64,000 nucleotides of DNA, taken from positions 124,001 through 188,000 of the forward strand of contig NC_052118.1 of assembly GCF_012273895.1 (NCBI RefSeq). Reading direction: 5' to 3'. This DNA comes from Zerene cesonia. Its lineage: Eukaryota > Arthropoda > Insecta > Lepidoptera > Pieridae. Each line of letters starts with the position of its first letter. Position 1 is the stretch's first letter. The notes beneath the pieces are model-generated. The model did no database searches, was not told the DNA's origin, and saw nothing but the letters and a program-made list of their open reading frames with translations. The position numbers and the translations under genes were made by a program. Positions 1 through 12,899 of this stretch are shown here, piece after piece.

Positions 1-3000
1 TTTCAAAAAGCGACTCTGACCTTGGTACTAGTAATTACTGTGTCTATTATTATTTCAAATGTACAATATTTAAATCTTGCAGAAGGAATACATGTTTAAA
101 GAAAAAAAAAAGAAAAAAGCTTTGAATTTGGAAAAAATTTGATAGGTACAAAAACATAGGCACATGAAGTTCTACAAATTAGAAAATCTATTTCTTTATT
201 TATGTAATTTTCCTCTTATATTCAATATAGAATATCTATATGATATAAAACCAAACTCTTTGTAGGGCCTAGAATTGATATAAATACTAAGTTATTATTA
301 TCCTGACTGCTCCTCGCATAAATAGATCTGTGTCGAATACTTGCCTAAGTACTGATTACACGCGGATCGGATCGATGTTGTCAAACAATCACGATTACAT
401 GCGATGTTAGAACTCGCTACGTTTGTGCAAATATAGTTAAAGGGTAAACAGTCGTTATCTATGCAAAATAAGTTTTTATATACTTGTTAATAATATATTA
501 AAAAAAGCTTGTTAAAAGATCTTCAATTACAAAACGCATAAAATTCATGTAAAATTAAACATAAGATTCTACTCGATCTAGATTCTCTACTTTTTAACAG
601 TTAATAGTAATCCAATAGATACACTTAATGTTAATTGGCTGCAAGGATTATATGGTCGATGCGCTAATTTTTGCATCTCCTCCCTAGAATTAAATAATAT
701 TTTAGCGTCAGTGTGATCAACAGGAGCAGAATATGAAAAAAGTTTGTAACTATCCGGAAAAAATCATAGCTTCGACTCACACGCGAACGGAGACGCGTGC
801 GTAGCTTGTACAACATAAAGATGTAATGTGTTTGATGTTATGACATAATATGATGAAGCGATAACTAAACAGTGTGACAAAAGGGCGGGTTGCTGGCACG
901 ACGCCAACCTTAGGGCACAAGTGTGTCTCCTCGCCCGTGCCCGTCTCCTGTCGTAGGATTTAAATTCACTCGTGAATTCTACCACAGCCAGATAGCTTAA
1001 TCGAGTACTAACAGCCCCTCTGAAGTGCTTCGTATGTGATTTAGACGGGAAATATTGATTAGAATCTGTAGTACCAGGTTCTAACATTTTATTTAGGTAC
1101 ATACTCCTTTAGACTTGGACTGGATTTCCGGGCTCAAAAAATTACACTGTTACTGTCTTTGTCCTTTCTCGGTCTTTGTCCAAATTACACACATACACAC
1201 ACACACATATATAAAAAAGTTAAAAGTACCGATTAATTATCTATCTACAGGACATTGCCCTGAAAGTTGACAAAAAAATTTTACTTAGTTATTCTGACGT
1301 AAAAAATATAACTGCCTTAAAAACCCGACTTCAAAACTAAAAAGTAAAAAATAATTAGGATTTAATATCAATTATATACTCCTATTATTTATAGTGCTAT
1401 TTTTACTAATAAGTTAGAAGTCGGTGCCAAGCCAATAATATAATACTTACGTTTCATTATTCTTCGTATTCATTGAGCTACTGATAATATTACCATTTAA
1501 TTGCTCTTTATTAGCTTTATTTACGTATCTTATTTTTTAAAGTAGGCATTTCAATCATAATCATTGTATACATTTTTTCGTATTCATTTAAGTGATTAAA
1601 ATATAGGTAACTTTTTGTTTGGGACTTGTTATGTAAAACTTCAGCTCACTCAGACGCCGGGAGGTGGGTTAAATTTAGCTTGCAAGATATGATAACAGAC
1701 AACGGGACAGGTGAAACTAAATAATAGTTTGTTAAAATGCTCATCAAATAAAAACTAATCGGCCTGAACGAATTTTTTATAGGACCAACTCTAACCTATT
1801 CCTCACAAAACAAAAAAAATAACTTCGTAAATCGGTTGAGAAACCTCGGCATAATCGGTGTACATGCATAAAAAAATACCGGCCGAATTGTGAACTGCTT
1901 CCTTTTTTGAAGTCGACTAAAAAGAGGTGAAAAGTGTAAGCTCGTGATATTTTGGGCACCTTGTTAATGATTAGAAGTTAGAAAGTTTAATCTTATTCTG
2001 AAATTTAGTTTCATTATGTACGTAATAAGAATTATAACACAGAAATATTTACCAGTTATACATATATTGAAGCATAAGCACAGTCAACATAATACTACTA
2101 GTTTTGTATTAGTATTATGTTATCTGTCATAAAACTATACTGCATAACGAATGTTGGAAAAGTTAATAAATCCTTAATTACTTTATTAAGAATTATGGCA
2201 ATCATAATATCTTCTTAAAAAGTAGGTTAAATTTTTTAAAAAATTTTTTAGTTGTATTAAATAGTAATAATAATTTATATAATGAAACTTTTTCATTGCT
2301 TCGATTTCCTAGGCACAACTCATTATCTACAAATTTTAATTCCAATTTGTAATTTTTCTTTCAATCACCGTGATAAATCAGACAATTTACACAAAATCTA
2401 ACTAAATTATACAATTTAGTAAACCTCTATGGACATCTGTAGCAAATAAACAGCTATTAGTGAGAGGTTTAAAGCTGATTACGTTCAGAAAGACGGACAC
2501 GGCGGGGGACTTCGTACTGTAATATGTAGTCATTTCCCAATAACATTTATTGGGGTCTAATAGCCTTTGACCGAGGACTACTTGTGACTTTTCATCGGCA
2601 ACAAATCGGGGTTTTTGATGTATTTTAACATTGGCCCTTGTAATTCTTTGATATGTACTTTTAGCTAATATGTTATAATGTATAAATTGTAACGTATATA
2701 CCTAAAACTCCTATTAAATGTCTTTCTAAATACGAAGGTTTTTAACTACTCGTAATTCACCTTATGAATCAGAAGAAGAAGTCAAGTTCTCGAAAAACCA
2801 AAGCTCTTGCGGTATGTGTTTTTCTCGGTAGTAATCGTTTGACCATCGCCAACTGCTTTATCAACGTCTGGTGTACTAGCATATAAATATATAAAACAAC
2901 GAATCGGACATGTCACCGAATGATGAGTATGGGAATCCCCATACTAAGACCATTTTTAAAATTAGTTGTATTGCAATACCTGCACAAGGTTGCTTATATG

Positions 3001-3245
3001 TAAAACAAAATCATTTAGCTTGCAATAAATGTTTTGAGTTTGAGTTTGAAATAAAGGACCACTTCAATTTGTGCATTTGCAAACAATTAATCCTATATGC
3101 ATAAAATAAATTTTTAATCAATTTAATTTTTAATTTTATAGCATTGAAATGCTTTATAAATGAGAATTAAAAAAAAACAGAAATGTGGGGTGTCCCGTAG
3201 GAACATTAAACCGAAAGAGTAGAAGTAATTCGATTGCTGAGGTGG
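1..3245. other. AT-rich intergenic or intronic DNA, no gene recognised
   Basis: No open frame here looks like protein; the longest are low-complexity or broken. The only structure I could support is a short CA/TA microsatellite near 1188-1212 and a perfect 12-bp inverted repeat at 2086-2121, listed separately. Confidence 0.6.
2086..2121. repeat. Perfect 12-bp inverted repeat (hairpin)
   Basis: The arm at 2086-2097 (aacataatacta) is the exact reverse complement of 2110-2121, with a 12-base loop. It is one of several short perfect hairpins in this window and has no coding context. Confidence 0.7.
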
Positions 3246-3246
3246 A

Positions 3247-3480
3247 ATCGCGGGTGGCCGAGAGGCTAAGCGTTGCTGACGCCTATGACGTGAGTTAGAA
3301 TCCCGCCTCGTGAGTGAATTTTTTCTTTTCTTTAAAAAATTCTCAATTTCTAATAGTTGAATAACTATTTAGGATGTAGTTCTTTCAACAGTACTTTTAA
3401 AATATTTATTGTGGAGATGAAATCTGTGTACTGGAAAAACTGGAAATAGGACGTGTTTGGGCATGAGATTTTCGTGTTAC
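3247..3480 (+). mobile_element. tRNA-derived SINE, family with Leu/Ser-like head
   Basis: The start resembles a class II tRNA head: an A-box-like stretch (tggccgagagg) at about 3255-3265 and a degenerate B box (gttagaatccc) at about 3294-3304, then a T-rich tail. The arms do not pair well enough for a working tRNA, so a SINE is the better reading. A second copy on the minus strand near 51.5 kb shares the pieces gaggcta-gcgtt, gaatcc-gcctcgtga and the following run of T's. The 3' boundary is uncertain. Confidence 0.5.
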
Positions 3481-4540
3481 TCTTTCCATAAAAATCGGAA
3501 AATTATGAAAATTTTAGAATAAATTATACCAACTGAATAAAAGAAGCCCGTCAAAATTTCAGATTAGAGTTTCTTAAATTTTACTGCATATATTTACGAC
3601 CAATTCTGTTATTTAATATAAGTGTATCATTTAAATGAAATAAATAAGATTTTATTCAAAGATGAAATATACATACCTAAATTCAAAAAAAGGATGAGAA
3701 ACTGCAATGTTTATCATATTGAAATACAAGTTCTTTGATTTATTTATTCTTTTCCGTAAAACACATGATGAATGGTTAAAAGCGATACTTGTATCTTGAA
3801 GGCTGATTCGTTAAAGATTGTTCCGTAAATATTTGAAGATCGTCATTTGAATGCCGTTTTGTTGTTCGGAATTGCTTACGCATCGCATTGATTGACCTTC
3901 TCGTCTTTCTTTTTTGGCTAAGATCGAAATGTAGATAGCGGAGCGACAAGAATAAAGTTAATTGCGAAATTAAAGGTATAAAGTCATGTACATACATATT
4001 TGAATACTGTAAAGCCTTCATGAGTAACCGCGGGCGGATTGCTAGCTCCATATTATTAGCTGTAAAGCAAGATTAATATGGTAATTTGTGAATATAGCAT
4101 TGTTTTAAGGTCGCTTATTTACTTATTTAACCAGAATATTACGTCGAACTAAGGACACAAACTGATTGCGAAATTCTATGAACATCTACAGTCTATCTAC
4201 ATTACGTGCTCACTAAATATTTTAAAAAAGATGTCATTTCGATGATAATGGATTATTTATCCAGACATATTATGTATTTAGGGTTCCTGTGGCCCCCGCC
4301 GCTTCTGCCGGTTTGTCTGCTGGGGATTAAACAAAAATTTCCCGAGGAGTTTCTGATATGTCAAGAAAAGAAGAGTGATTCGCGATCAAGAAGTTAGATG
4401 TTTTGGTTATGTTTTTACTAAAATCAATTAATTTGACGAAACGGTTTTATTACATATTAACATATTTTTTTTTTGTTGACTCCTTTAATTTTAATGTCTA
4501 AAAAAGGCATATAATGTAAATATTAGAAAGCTATATGTAA

Positions 4541-4754
4541 AAAATTCGACCGCCTCCTTGGTACAGTGGTTAACGCGTGAGTGTAAGACCGAGGGGTCCT
4601 GGGTTCGAATCCCGGTGGGGACGCACAAAAAAAAATGTCTCGGTCTGGCAGGACACAGAAGGCTGATCACCTACTTGTCCATAAAGAAAATCGATCAGTG
4701 AAACAGATGCATATCATCTGCCCCATACCCCAGTAGGGGACACGGGACATCACT
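4541..4754 (+). mobile_element. tRNA-derived SINE (copy 1)
   Basis: The head contains a pol III A-box-like segment (tacagtggttaacgcg) and a canonical B box (gggttcgaatcc) at about 4601-4612. A body follows that includes the segments tcggtctggcaggacacag and ccagtaggggacacggg. The 9-base direct repeat tatatgtaa lies at both ends (4532-4540 and 4755-4763) and is consistent with a target-site duplication. A near-identical copy lies inverted 1.2 kb away. Confidence 0.85.
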
Positions 4755-5978
4755 TATATGTAAGAAATAAGCGAATACAGTGTTATTAATTCTTAAGACA
4801 TTAAATATATTTCAGGTAATTTTCTCTTTGTGTAAATACAAAATAATATAATTTCAATCCAAGGATTATTCATAAACTTAATTTGGGCGGTTTGCTCGCC
4901 GCCGGGACACCGTCCGAAGGGACGAATGACGGGTCGCTAATACCTAATGCTCTATAGTCGATTTATTAATCATCCTTAATTTCTGTCTTATGCCATCTAC
5001 CATAAAGCACATATAAGATACCTTAATCGTTGATGATTTGACCCCAGCACTAATCAAAATTCAGAAACAGCGTCAGCAACAAATATAAATTAAAAAAGTT
5101 GGGAAGAAAGGATAAGAGATTTGATCTCTGAAGAATAAAACTCACAAGTTCGACGATCTACTTGACCCATAAAGAGGAAAACAGCCCGGAAACCGTGGAA
5201 ATGAGACTTTCTCGACTTCTGTAGCACCCAAATACATACTTTTTTCATATTAAATGTAATACGAAGCTAAAAATGACTTAATTAATCGCCCATTATTAAA
5301 CGATTATGTAATTCAAATGATGAATTTTATTATGAAACTTTAAATTGTTTTATTAGCCAAGCTTCGATTTTGATTTGGTTAAATGAAATTAAGAACTAAG
5401 AACGAATACTTATTAAATGTGTTTATAGGAAAAACTATTTAAGACTTCAATACATACGCCCCGGCTCCGTCCAGGTAGGTACATTTTTCTTTTCAATATT
5501 CTTAAATTTCAATAAGTTATTATCCTAATCCAAGCCGTGACAGAAAACAAACCAAAAATCATTAAAATTCGTTCAGCCGGTCTTGAGTTACAAAATGGTT
5601 TAACTACACGAATTTCTTTTAGAAGAGGTACTAAGATGTAGACTAAATTACCACTAAAATATTTGAAAACTTCTTAATTTTTGGTCATGGTTTTCCTAAA
5701 AGAAATAGATTAAATTTTTGTTGATATATAATTTTAAAGGCTTTTGGATAACTGTTCTACAAACTATTGGAAAGTATCGTATTTATCCTATTCTGAACAT
5801 TCAGGAACGATGGAGTGATCGATATGACTAATGTACCGCAAGGGTGTGTTGCGGTACTGAGCTACAGGCATAAGTGCTACTGAGTATATTCTACTGCTAG
5901 GTATACTTATGGTAGTTGCTAAGGCCTCGGCTGATTTATATGACCCGCCCCTTGCGATTTGACAACCCAGTAACTACA

Positions 5979-6187
5979 AAAGTGAAGTCCCGTGTCCCCT
6001 AGTGGGGTATGGGGCAGATGATGTACATCCGTTTCACTGATCGATTTTCTTTAGGAACAAGTAGGTGATCAGCCTTCTGTGTCCTGCCAGACCGAGACAT
6101 TTTTTTTGTGCGTCCCCACCGGGAATCGAACCCAGGACCCCTCGGTTCTACGCTCACGCGTTAACCACTGTACCAAGGAGGCGGTCA
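5979..6187 (-). mobile_element. tRNA-derived SINE (copy 2, inverted)
   Basis: This is the reverse complement of the 4541-4754 element over its whole length, with only scattered differences. It is bounded by a perfect 10-base direct repeat, agtaactaca, at 5969-5978 and 6188-6197, which is a clear target-site duplication. The well-kept duplication and high similarity suggest fairly recent retroposition by LINE-encoded machinery supplied in trans. Confidence 0.9.
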
Positions 6188-6197
6188 AGTAACTACA

Positions 6198-9100
6198 GCT
6201 ATAAGAAAATATATATGATTTCACACATTGAAATGAAAGATGTTTGAACTGTTATGTGACTACGTAATTGTCATTTATTCATTCATAATTTCTGAACATT
6301 TAAACATTTCGTAAAGTTACAATAGCAAGGGCATAGAAGATAATAATAAACCGCATTCTTTTATAGTTCCTCTACGTATTGTATATGTTACCGCTCAAAC
6401 CCGTTCTCGTTACAACGCGTTATTCCTAGTTAGAACTAGATGTGGTTAAATGCCTTTGATACAGCTACTATAATATATAGTACATGTAACACTTGCGATA
6501 AAAGAATTTAAAATGAAAACACACAGCTGTAAAGCTGAAGCGTGAAGCGCGATATAGTAGCGTGAAACGTTTGAATAAAACGAAACATTGAGTATTTGCT
6601 GGAATTGGCGTCCATCGGACCAGATGCCGAGGAACTGAACGTTTTTATGAGTTACGATCGCATTGAACTCGCTATGACTCACTTAAAGCTTAACAAATAT
6701 CCAAACAAATTCAACTCTTCAGCCGGATAAAAATTCTCCGCGGATTCGAACAGAATTATGATGTTTAGACTTGCTGTTTCATCTCCTCATATAATTGCAA
6801 TAAAAATGTTGAGTGAACTTTTCTAGTAACGTCTATGCAGTGTGCCGAACAAGTATATTTCGCGTCCTTCGCTTATGTTTTTTCAGTTTTATTAGACAAT
6901 TAGTTCACTCAGTTTCCACATTTCGATGCGCTTTATTTCTTCCGCGTATCAAAACTTAAATCTCAAATCAATCAATCTCAAACAAACATTATCTTTTTAA
7001 AATAAACATTATTTTATTACTACGTTACTATAAAATACCAAACAATACTAGTATTACACAAATGTTTTATTCATCGAATATTTTCAGTAACTTTCGCCAA
7101 TTTCCATTTATTGTACTTCAGTTTTGTAGAGTCGGCTCTATTAAATATAACTTGATTCAATGCACACGTCTTTGTCCCAATTTCCTCATATAAATTACAA
7201 TCCCTACAAATAGTTTTTGACATATACGAAATGTTAAATAAAAGTGGAAGTGTTTGACTAGTGAACTTGTGTTCACAATAAAAACATTTAGAAATAAAGA
7301 CGTTACAAAAACAGTTGAATGCTCAGCTTAACGATGCAGTTGTAAAATTGTGAACTTACCGCTTGAAATTTACAACCGTGGAACGTTAAGGGAATAAATC
7401 TTCATCTATGATGAATGTTTGACTTCCTCGTTCTGGGGAACGCAGGGAGAGTCATCTGTGCTGGTCTCAGAGCGCGGCAGCGGATTTTAGCGCGGGGTCG
7501 GTTTCGGCGGTGGTGGCGGTGGTGGCGGTGGTGCACGATCGGAGGTCGGGTCGCGAGACGCGTGGAGGCGCGGGCGAGACGAGCTGGCGGCCGACTCTCT
7601 GCGAGCCGCGCGCGCGGCGCACTGCCGCGACGGTCGCGCGGCTAGGGCGGGCGGAAGGCGGCAGGCCCTCTGTCGATATTGGCTCATCACTTTTGAGAGA
7701 CGGGATCGTGTCTACGGTAGCAGTTTCAGTGCTTGTAATTTAAATTATAATCTTAGGAGACGAATTGGAAGTACAGATAGAGATTATCGATGAATATCGT
7801 TGAAATTTAATTGGAAATTACATAACTGATGTTAACATTTTTTGAGTAGTGATTATATAAGTAAATTACATAAAATAAGATGCTTTTGACTTTTGCTCAC
7901 TCATTTCATAGGTTTGATGGGCATTAAATTTGTATTGAATATGATTTTATTTCAGTTTATAGTAACATGAAACTACAGTGTTTCTTGTGGGATCGTCTCT
8001 GTAGAAACTGCTTTTTGATTCTGTGGAAAAATTAAATTCATTAGCGCTTCTTAAAACAGTCTAGTTGTATAAATAAAGGTTTGAGTTTGATATTTACAGT
8101 ATACAAATCAAGAAAGCATTTTTTGATACAATATACATATATAGTGGCCTAAAAGTTTACATATATTACAAATATATTCCATGACCTTAACTCAAATGAT
8201 CGTGAAGAAATTGTTGATATTTAGTATCGACAAGTGGGTCCGCCCTAGAGGCTGCGACGCGCCGCCCACTCAAATGGCGCAGCTTACGAGCCGCCACCAG
8301 ACAAAGCTCGCAATTATTATCCGCTTAATTATCTATTGTTGTTTTTATAATTGCAACTTCTTCGACAACACTTCCTCGTTACCAAAGTCCTGAGTTGCTT
8401 GGTCGATACAAAGTTACATAATTTTTGTATTAGGCATTCACAACAGACAAAATACTTAACCTATTTACATTGACTTAATTCGGCGCTGCATTCGGCCATG
8501 CAACTTTCAAACTTTAGGTTGGACTTTGCAATGTTTGTTAATTCAGCCGATGTTTTAACACCAAGGTTCATTTTTTTAATAAATTATTGAGAGATTAACG
8601 GCATATTTTAATTTGGTACGTTTGGCCGAACTTTTTATTAAATGATAGCGCTCAAGCCTCTTTTATGTTAATAAGTTAATTTAACGTTTTGTCAATGTGT
8701 CATTTGCTAACGTTATCAGGCGGATATCCATAACACTCGTACATTTTGATGAAAATATTAATTATACTAGATATGAAATTTAATTCCTCAAAATAACTTA
8801 TCATAATTCACAAATCACGTTATTTGGTTCAAGCTTCAAAAACATTCTAAATCCTCTTGGAAGCAGTTCAAGTTTACGATGTGCATTTTTAAGATGGAAT
8901 GAAACTATTTGGCATCGAAAGTGAAAAACAGCAATAAATCCGTTTCCCTTTTATGTTCAGCGACGCTTACGGAGATTATCCCATAGGCGAGTACGTGTTT
9001 GCGAGCGAGCTCCTGCCCCTTTTAGACGTGACACTGTTAAAAATCGATTGAGTTATATGCATGAGCCGAGAGCTCGACTCATAATGATGTTTGAGCCGTT

Positions 9101-9210
9101 ACGTCGCTTTCCACTCCCATTGCTATCAACATTGATTAGCTTACTGCTTACTGCTTAGTCCTCGTGTTTATTGAATTGTGTTAAATTAGCGTGTTATTAA
9201 TGTGTTTGAC
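6198..9210. other. Non-coding stretch with one CpG-rich patch
   Basis: Mostly AT-rich with no convincing exon. The exception is about 7440-7660, which is strongly G+C- and CpG-rich and includes a GGTGGC-type repeat at 7510-7535. Short open frames cross it on both strands (poly-Pro on minus, Arg/Trp-rich on plus), as expected of GC-rich DNA without stops. It could be a promoter or 5' UTR exon of a gene outside my recognition. Confidence 0.4.
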
Positions 9211-9212
9211 GA

Positions 9213-9323
9213 ATACAGTATCCAAATACTGTATTATATATTTTAAGACAACACCAATGTTGTCTTAAAATACCGTTAATAACTGGACAGCGGGCATATT
9301 TCAAATATGCCCGCTTTCCAGTT
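9213..9323. repeat. Cluster of three adjacent near-perfect hairpins
   Basis: Hairpin A: 9213-9221 pairs perfectly with 9226-9234 (9 bp, loop ccaa). Hairpin B: 9241-9253 pairs perfectly with 9258-9270 (13 bp, loop ccaa). Hairpin C: 9281-9300 pairs with 9304-9323 (20 bp, one mismatch, 3-base loop), and its core is gcgggcatatt. All three lie within 111 bases and none is coding. Confidence 0.85.
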
Positions 9324-9360
9324 TAATGTAAGTCGTTGAAAGCATTAGCAGTAGTGCAAT

Positions 9361-9492
9361 AACTACGGGACGTAAACCATCTGGCCCGAGGGGCATGGAG
9401 CGCGGGCGCGGGGGGCGGCGTGCGGGCCGCGGCGGGCCGGGGGGCAGGGGCCGGCGTTACAGCAGCCGGCGAGCCGAAAACAAACGGATCTG
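9361..9492 (+). other. Possible CpG-rich 5' UTR exon with donor site
   Basis: A sharply G+C-rich block (about 9385-9475) sits in AT-rich DNA and is followed by a good splice donor, ATCTG|GTAAGA, at 9492/9493. Lepidopteran first exons often look like this. The dsRNA-binding protein gene starting at 17187 has a splice acceptor directly before its start codon, so it needs an upstream non-coding exon. This block is one candidate, but nothing in the sequence proves the link. Confidence 0.25.
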
Positions 9493-9499
9493 GTAAGAC

Positions 9500-12400
9500 A
9501 TCTGCTGATAACGAGTTGATGATGACTCGAGTTTACAAGTTGTTTGCGTAAACAAGGAAACTTCAATTGTTTACCTTCATTTTTAGACTGCTGAGAGACA
9601 TTTGCTTCATAATGTTTTGTGATAGACGATATCAACTGAAAGTTAAAATGACTAGACTTCCGGGCTGGTTTATTCATATTCAATGTTTAATATACTCACA
9701 ATATAAACTATCTCGTAATTAATTAATAATAATTTTGATGAGCATATTAACATATCTACGCTTAAAGTGACAGTCTGATGGGGTCGTAGACGTTTTATTA
9801 CCAGTTCCCGTGGCCCCTTCACTAAATCGGCTCGACACAACTCAATAGGTTGGTCAGTACGACGTACTTGTATTTGCGACTGACTAATATTATAATTTAA
9901 TTTTGAAAACTTCGTTGTTCGTGCGACAAATATACAAGCGGTATGCGGTAAGGTAATTCCCTAGAGAAATTTTTGTTTCGCATAGCTGAATTGGGATATT
10001 AAATAGAAAGCTAAATAAATAACAAGCTTTAGAAGAGTTTTCGTTCTGTTCTCATTATCAATTTCGTAAAAGATCATTTCAATTAAATATTATTCTATTT
10101 CGGAGGTGTTTTTCTACATAACCTTTATGTTTTTTAATCCTTATATAGATAAGTGTGAGCGTAGGTACTACTATCATATATTCTTCCAAAGTACTATTTC
10201 AATTGAAACAGTATTTGAATGCACACATAAAATTGTATATAGTAAGCGAATGGCGACCAGTCGACCACACCTCGGTATAAACAGCACTTGAGCTATCGAT
10301 CACACAAATATGCCGTTTATATTAGTATAGCAACTTAAGTATCCGCCATACGCTATCTCAGCTCCTGGAACAGCGAACAACGTTGCATGTCATATTTCCT
10401 CATATGATTATATACTTTATTGTACTACAATAACATCTTTAAATACAGCTCATAACATAAAGAACAAAAAAAGCTTGCTGTTTTCGCTTATGGCGTTTTC
10501 TGCCAACCACCTTTAGTACAGATGAGGAAAACAAAAACGTATTGATGGTATCAAAAAATACATGTATTTATAATTACATTAAAAGTTTATTTATATTGCA
10601 GAATTTCTTCAGTCCACTTGAACTTGATGGGTTTCTTTCAAATTAGGCTTAATCAAATGTCTAGAACAAGCGACAGCAACGTATAAGAATTGCAAGCTGT
10701 TGGAACTGGAGCGAGCCGACTGTACGGTGCAATACTACTTTCATCGATTCGGAGCTTGCATAGACGATATCGCGCGGCTCCGCAGGGTTTATCGTCAAAT
10801 GTGCCAATGTCTGTTCACTGCTGACCCAATTTTGCACTTTCGCCGAATTCTATTCACATTCAATATAAATGCCTATTTATACAAATAAATTTGCTTCGCA
10901 TATTTTTATGATAAATTGCTAAATCCACATAGAACGTACCATTACAGAAGGATACTGTATCTATATCTAAAAAAGGTTTTTCTCATGGTACATTCTGTTT
11001 GCTGTCAGTGTATCGTCGAAATAGGTGAACCGTTTTAAATAGACATTTACAGACAGAATGCCTATAAAAAATCTCATTCAATGAAAACGAAGTCGCGGTA
11101 GTCAATTAATATTGAATGTTATGTATATTTTATCGTTCCAATCAGCCATTACTTTTGGAGTCGGTAAGTCCCTTTGGGGTTAATTATTCAAATTTTCATC
11201 TTCAAAGACTGTGGATATTGGGTACGTTATATAACAATTTACTTAAAAGTAATGATGCGTGGAGAAAGTAAAGAAGAAATATGGTACAAAAAAATCTTAA
11301 TAATAGAATCATCGATCGTGCCACTAATTTAGCTGCTCATATAATATTCTAAGCAACTCTTCAAATGGCACAGTACTAGAGCAATGACTATTTAAACACC
11401 ACATACAATTATATCGGCTCACCAATGATATATTGCTACGGCGGCCGCGTTCCAGCTTTGATGAATTGCTGACCTCAGAGAATGCGATTAGGTCACAGGT
11501 GGTGTATACTATATTTTACATGACTGTATTAAATGTTTCTTTTAGTACGATGAGCGAAAAATGTTACCTATCCAACCTATTAAAACTCCGTATGAACTCC
11601 AGATAATATAAATAAACCCTTAGTGATGATAACAATTATATCATTTTTAATTGATCTTCATAAAAGTATATCGAACCATTAACCAAGTGAATAAGATGTT
11701 TCTCTGTTTATTCTGCATTACCTATCTTCGAAACGCCTTGACCGATTTTGATAGCCAACTTTCACTGACTGATGTTAAGTATGTGAAGTAAGTAAGTAAG
11801 GAGTAATCCAGTTACTTCTATTGCAGATAAAAATTGGACTCGTCCCTGTAAATTTGATAGTGGACGAAGTCGCGGGCATAATTGAATAAATAAATGTTTG
11901 AGTTTGAAGAGTGGAAGTATAAAATTATTTACTTTTTCAATATATCTAAAGTCCATGAGAAAATATGCTTTTAATAATTTCATCCGGATATGTAAACATC
12001 GCAGTCACTGCTTTTATGACGCCGCGGTCGAGGCAATATTCCAAGGTTTTCTTTGTGAAACTAAAGCGAGATGTTGGAGAATTGTTCGAGTGTATTTACA
12101 ATAACTGTGTGATAGTAACCGTGTTGATATTATACAGTCCAAGAAATCCGGAATATATTCCATTCTGTACATTTAGTGCAAATCTTTATAAGCCTATTAA
12201 ATTGTTGTATAATGGCTTTCTTTGATTACACATTTTACGAGAGTGGTGTCTCTAAGATATTGAACAGAACTTCGGGCACTGCTCGATTGTGGTAATGGAG
12301 TTTTATTCAGGTCATTGTTACATTTTTATAAGTATAAATTTGAAGAGAAGAAGGAATATGTATTAACTAGTATAGTATTATGTTAACTGTGGTATTAACC

Positions 12401-12600
12401 GAATAATGTGTCAAGTGTTAGGTAAACTATTATTTACCTGTACTTTGAAAGCGCTTCGAAACGAAGTATTCTTGAAAAAATATATGTTTAATAATAGTTT
12501 ATTTATTTCACAAAGACAACACAAAATAATATACAGACCCTGAGTTTCGATCTAGTGGTAAACATGTGATAATCCGTGTGTCGGAGGAGAGAAATTGAGT
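9500..12600. other. AT-rich non-coding DNA, no gene recognised
   Basis: Short open frames (such as 10700-10888) have no family resemblance I can see. Around 11720-11890 there are phrases seen in Helitron-type repeats (a 'cgaaacgccttgaccgat' segment and 'gacgaagtcgcgggca'), which suggests a decayed non-autonomous element. Confidence 0.4.
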
Positions 12601-12605
12601 CTTTT

Positions 12606-12895
12606 TATGTAATAGCGGGCAACTTAACCTATTGATTCGCCTGATGGTAAGCGATCGCCACCGCCCACGAACATTTGCATTGGGAGGGCCGCTGCAAATA
12701 CATTGCCCGCTTTTAAGACGACGGAAGTAAAAGAATGTACTGGGAAGGGTGAGGAAAAGGATTGGCTCCACACTCACTGAAAGAAACATAGTAGTATGAC
12801 TATTTCATGCCGATCTTCTGTGGGGGTTTGCTACCTTCCCCGGCGCGAGCTGACCCAATTCGTGTCGGAGCGTGCTCGACTCCCACAGAAGTTTG
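12606..12895 (+). mobile_element. Metulj-like lepidopteran SINE/short repeat (copy A)
   Basis: Contains the hallmark core 'cctgatggtaagcgatcgcc' followed by 'accgcccacgaacatttgca', then 'actgggaagggtgaggaaaa' and the tail 'cgagctgacccaattcgt'. The same order of blocks recurs at 17619-17948. The family is abundant in Lepidoptera. The name Metulj is from memory and should be checked. The minus-strand open frame over it is not a gene. Confidence 0.7.
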
Positions 12896-12899
12896 AAAA

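Noticed and set aside
3250..3312. A tRNA gene
   Set aside because: A- and B-box-like segments exist, but the stems do not pair well and a second dispersed copy shows the same layout, which points to a SINE.
4549..4622. A functional tRNA gene with a clean B box
   Set aside because: Part of a ~210 bp element with target-site duplications and an inverted second copy; it is the SINE head.
7415..7743. Arg/Trp-rich and Pro-rich small proteins at 7.4-7.7 kb
   Set aside because: Overlapping frames on both strands in GC-rich DNA with a simple repeat; no family resemblance.
10700..10888. Small frame starting MELERADCTVQYY
   Set aside because: No splice or family support; length expected by chance.
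12508..12789. 93-codon minus-strand frame
   Set aside because: Lies over the Metulj-like repeat; the similar frame at 17622-17918 lies over the second copy.
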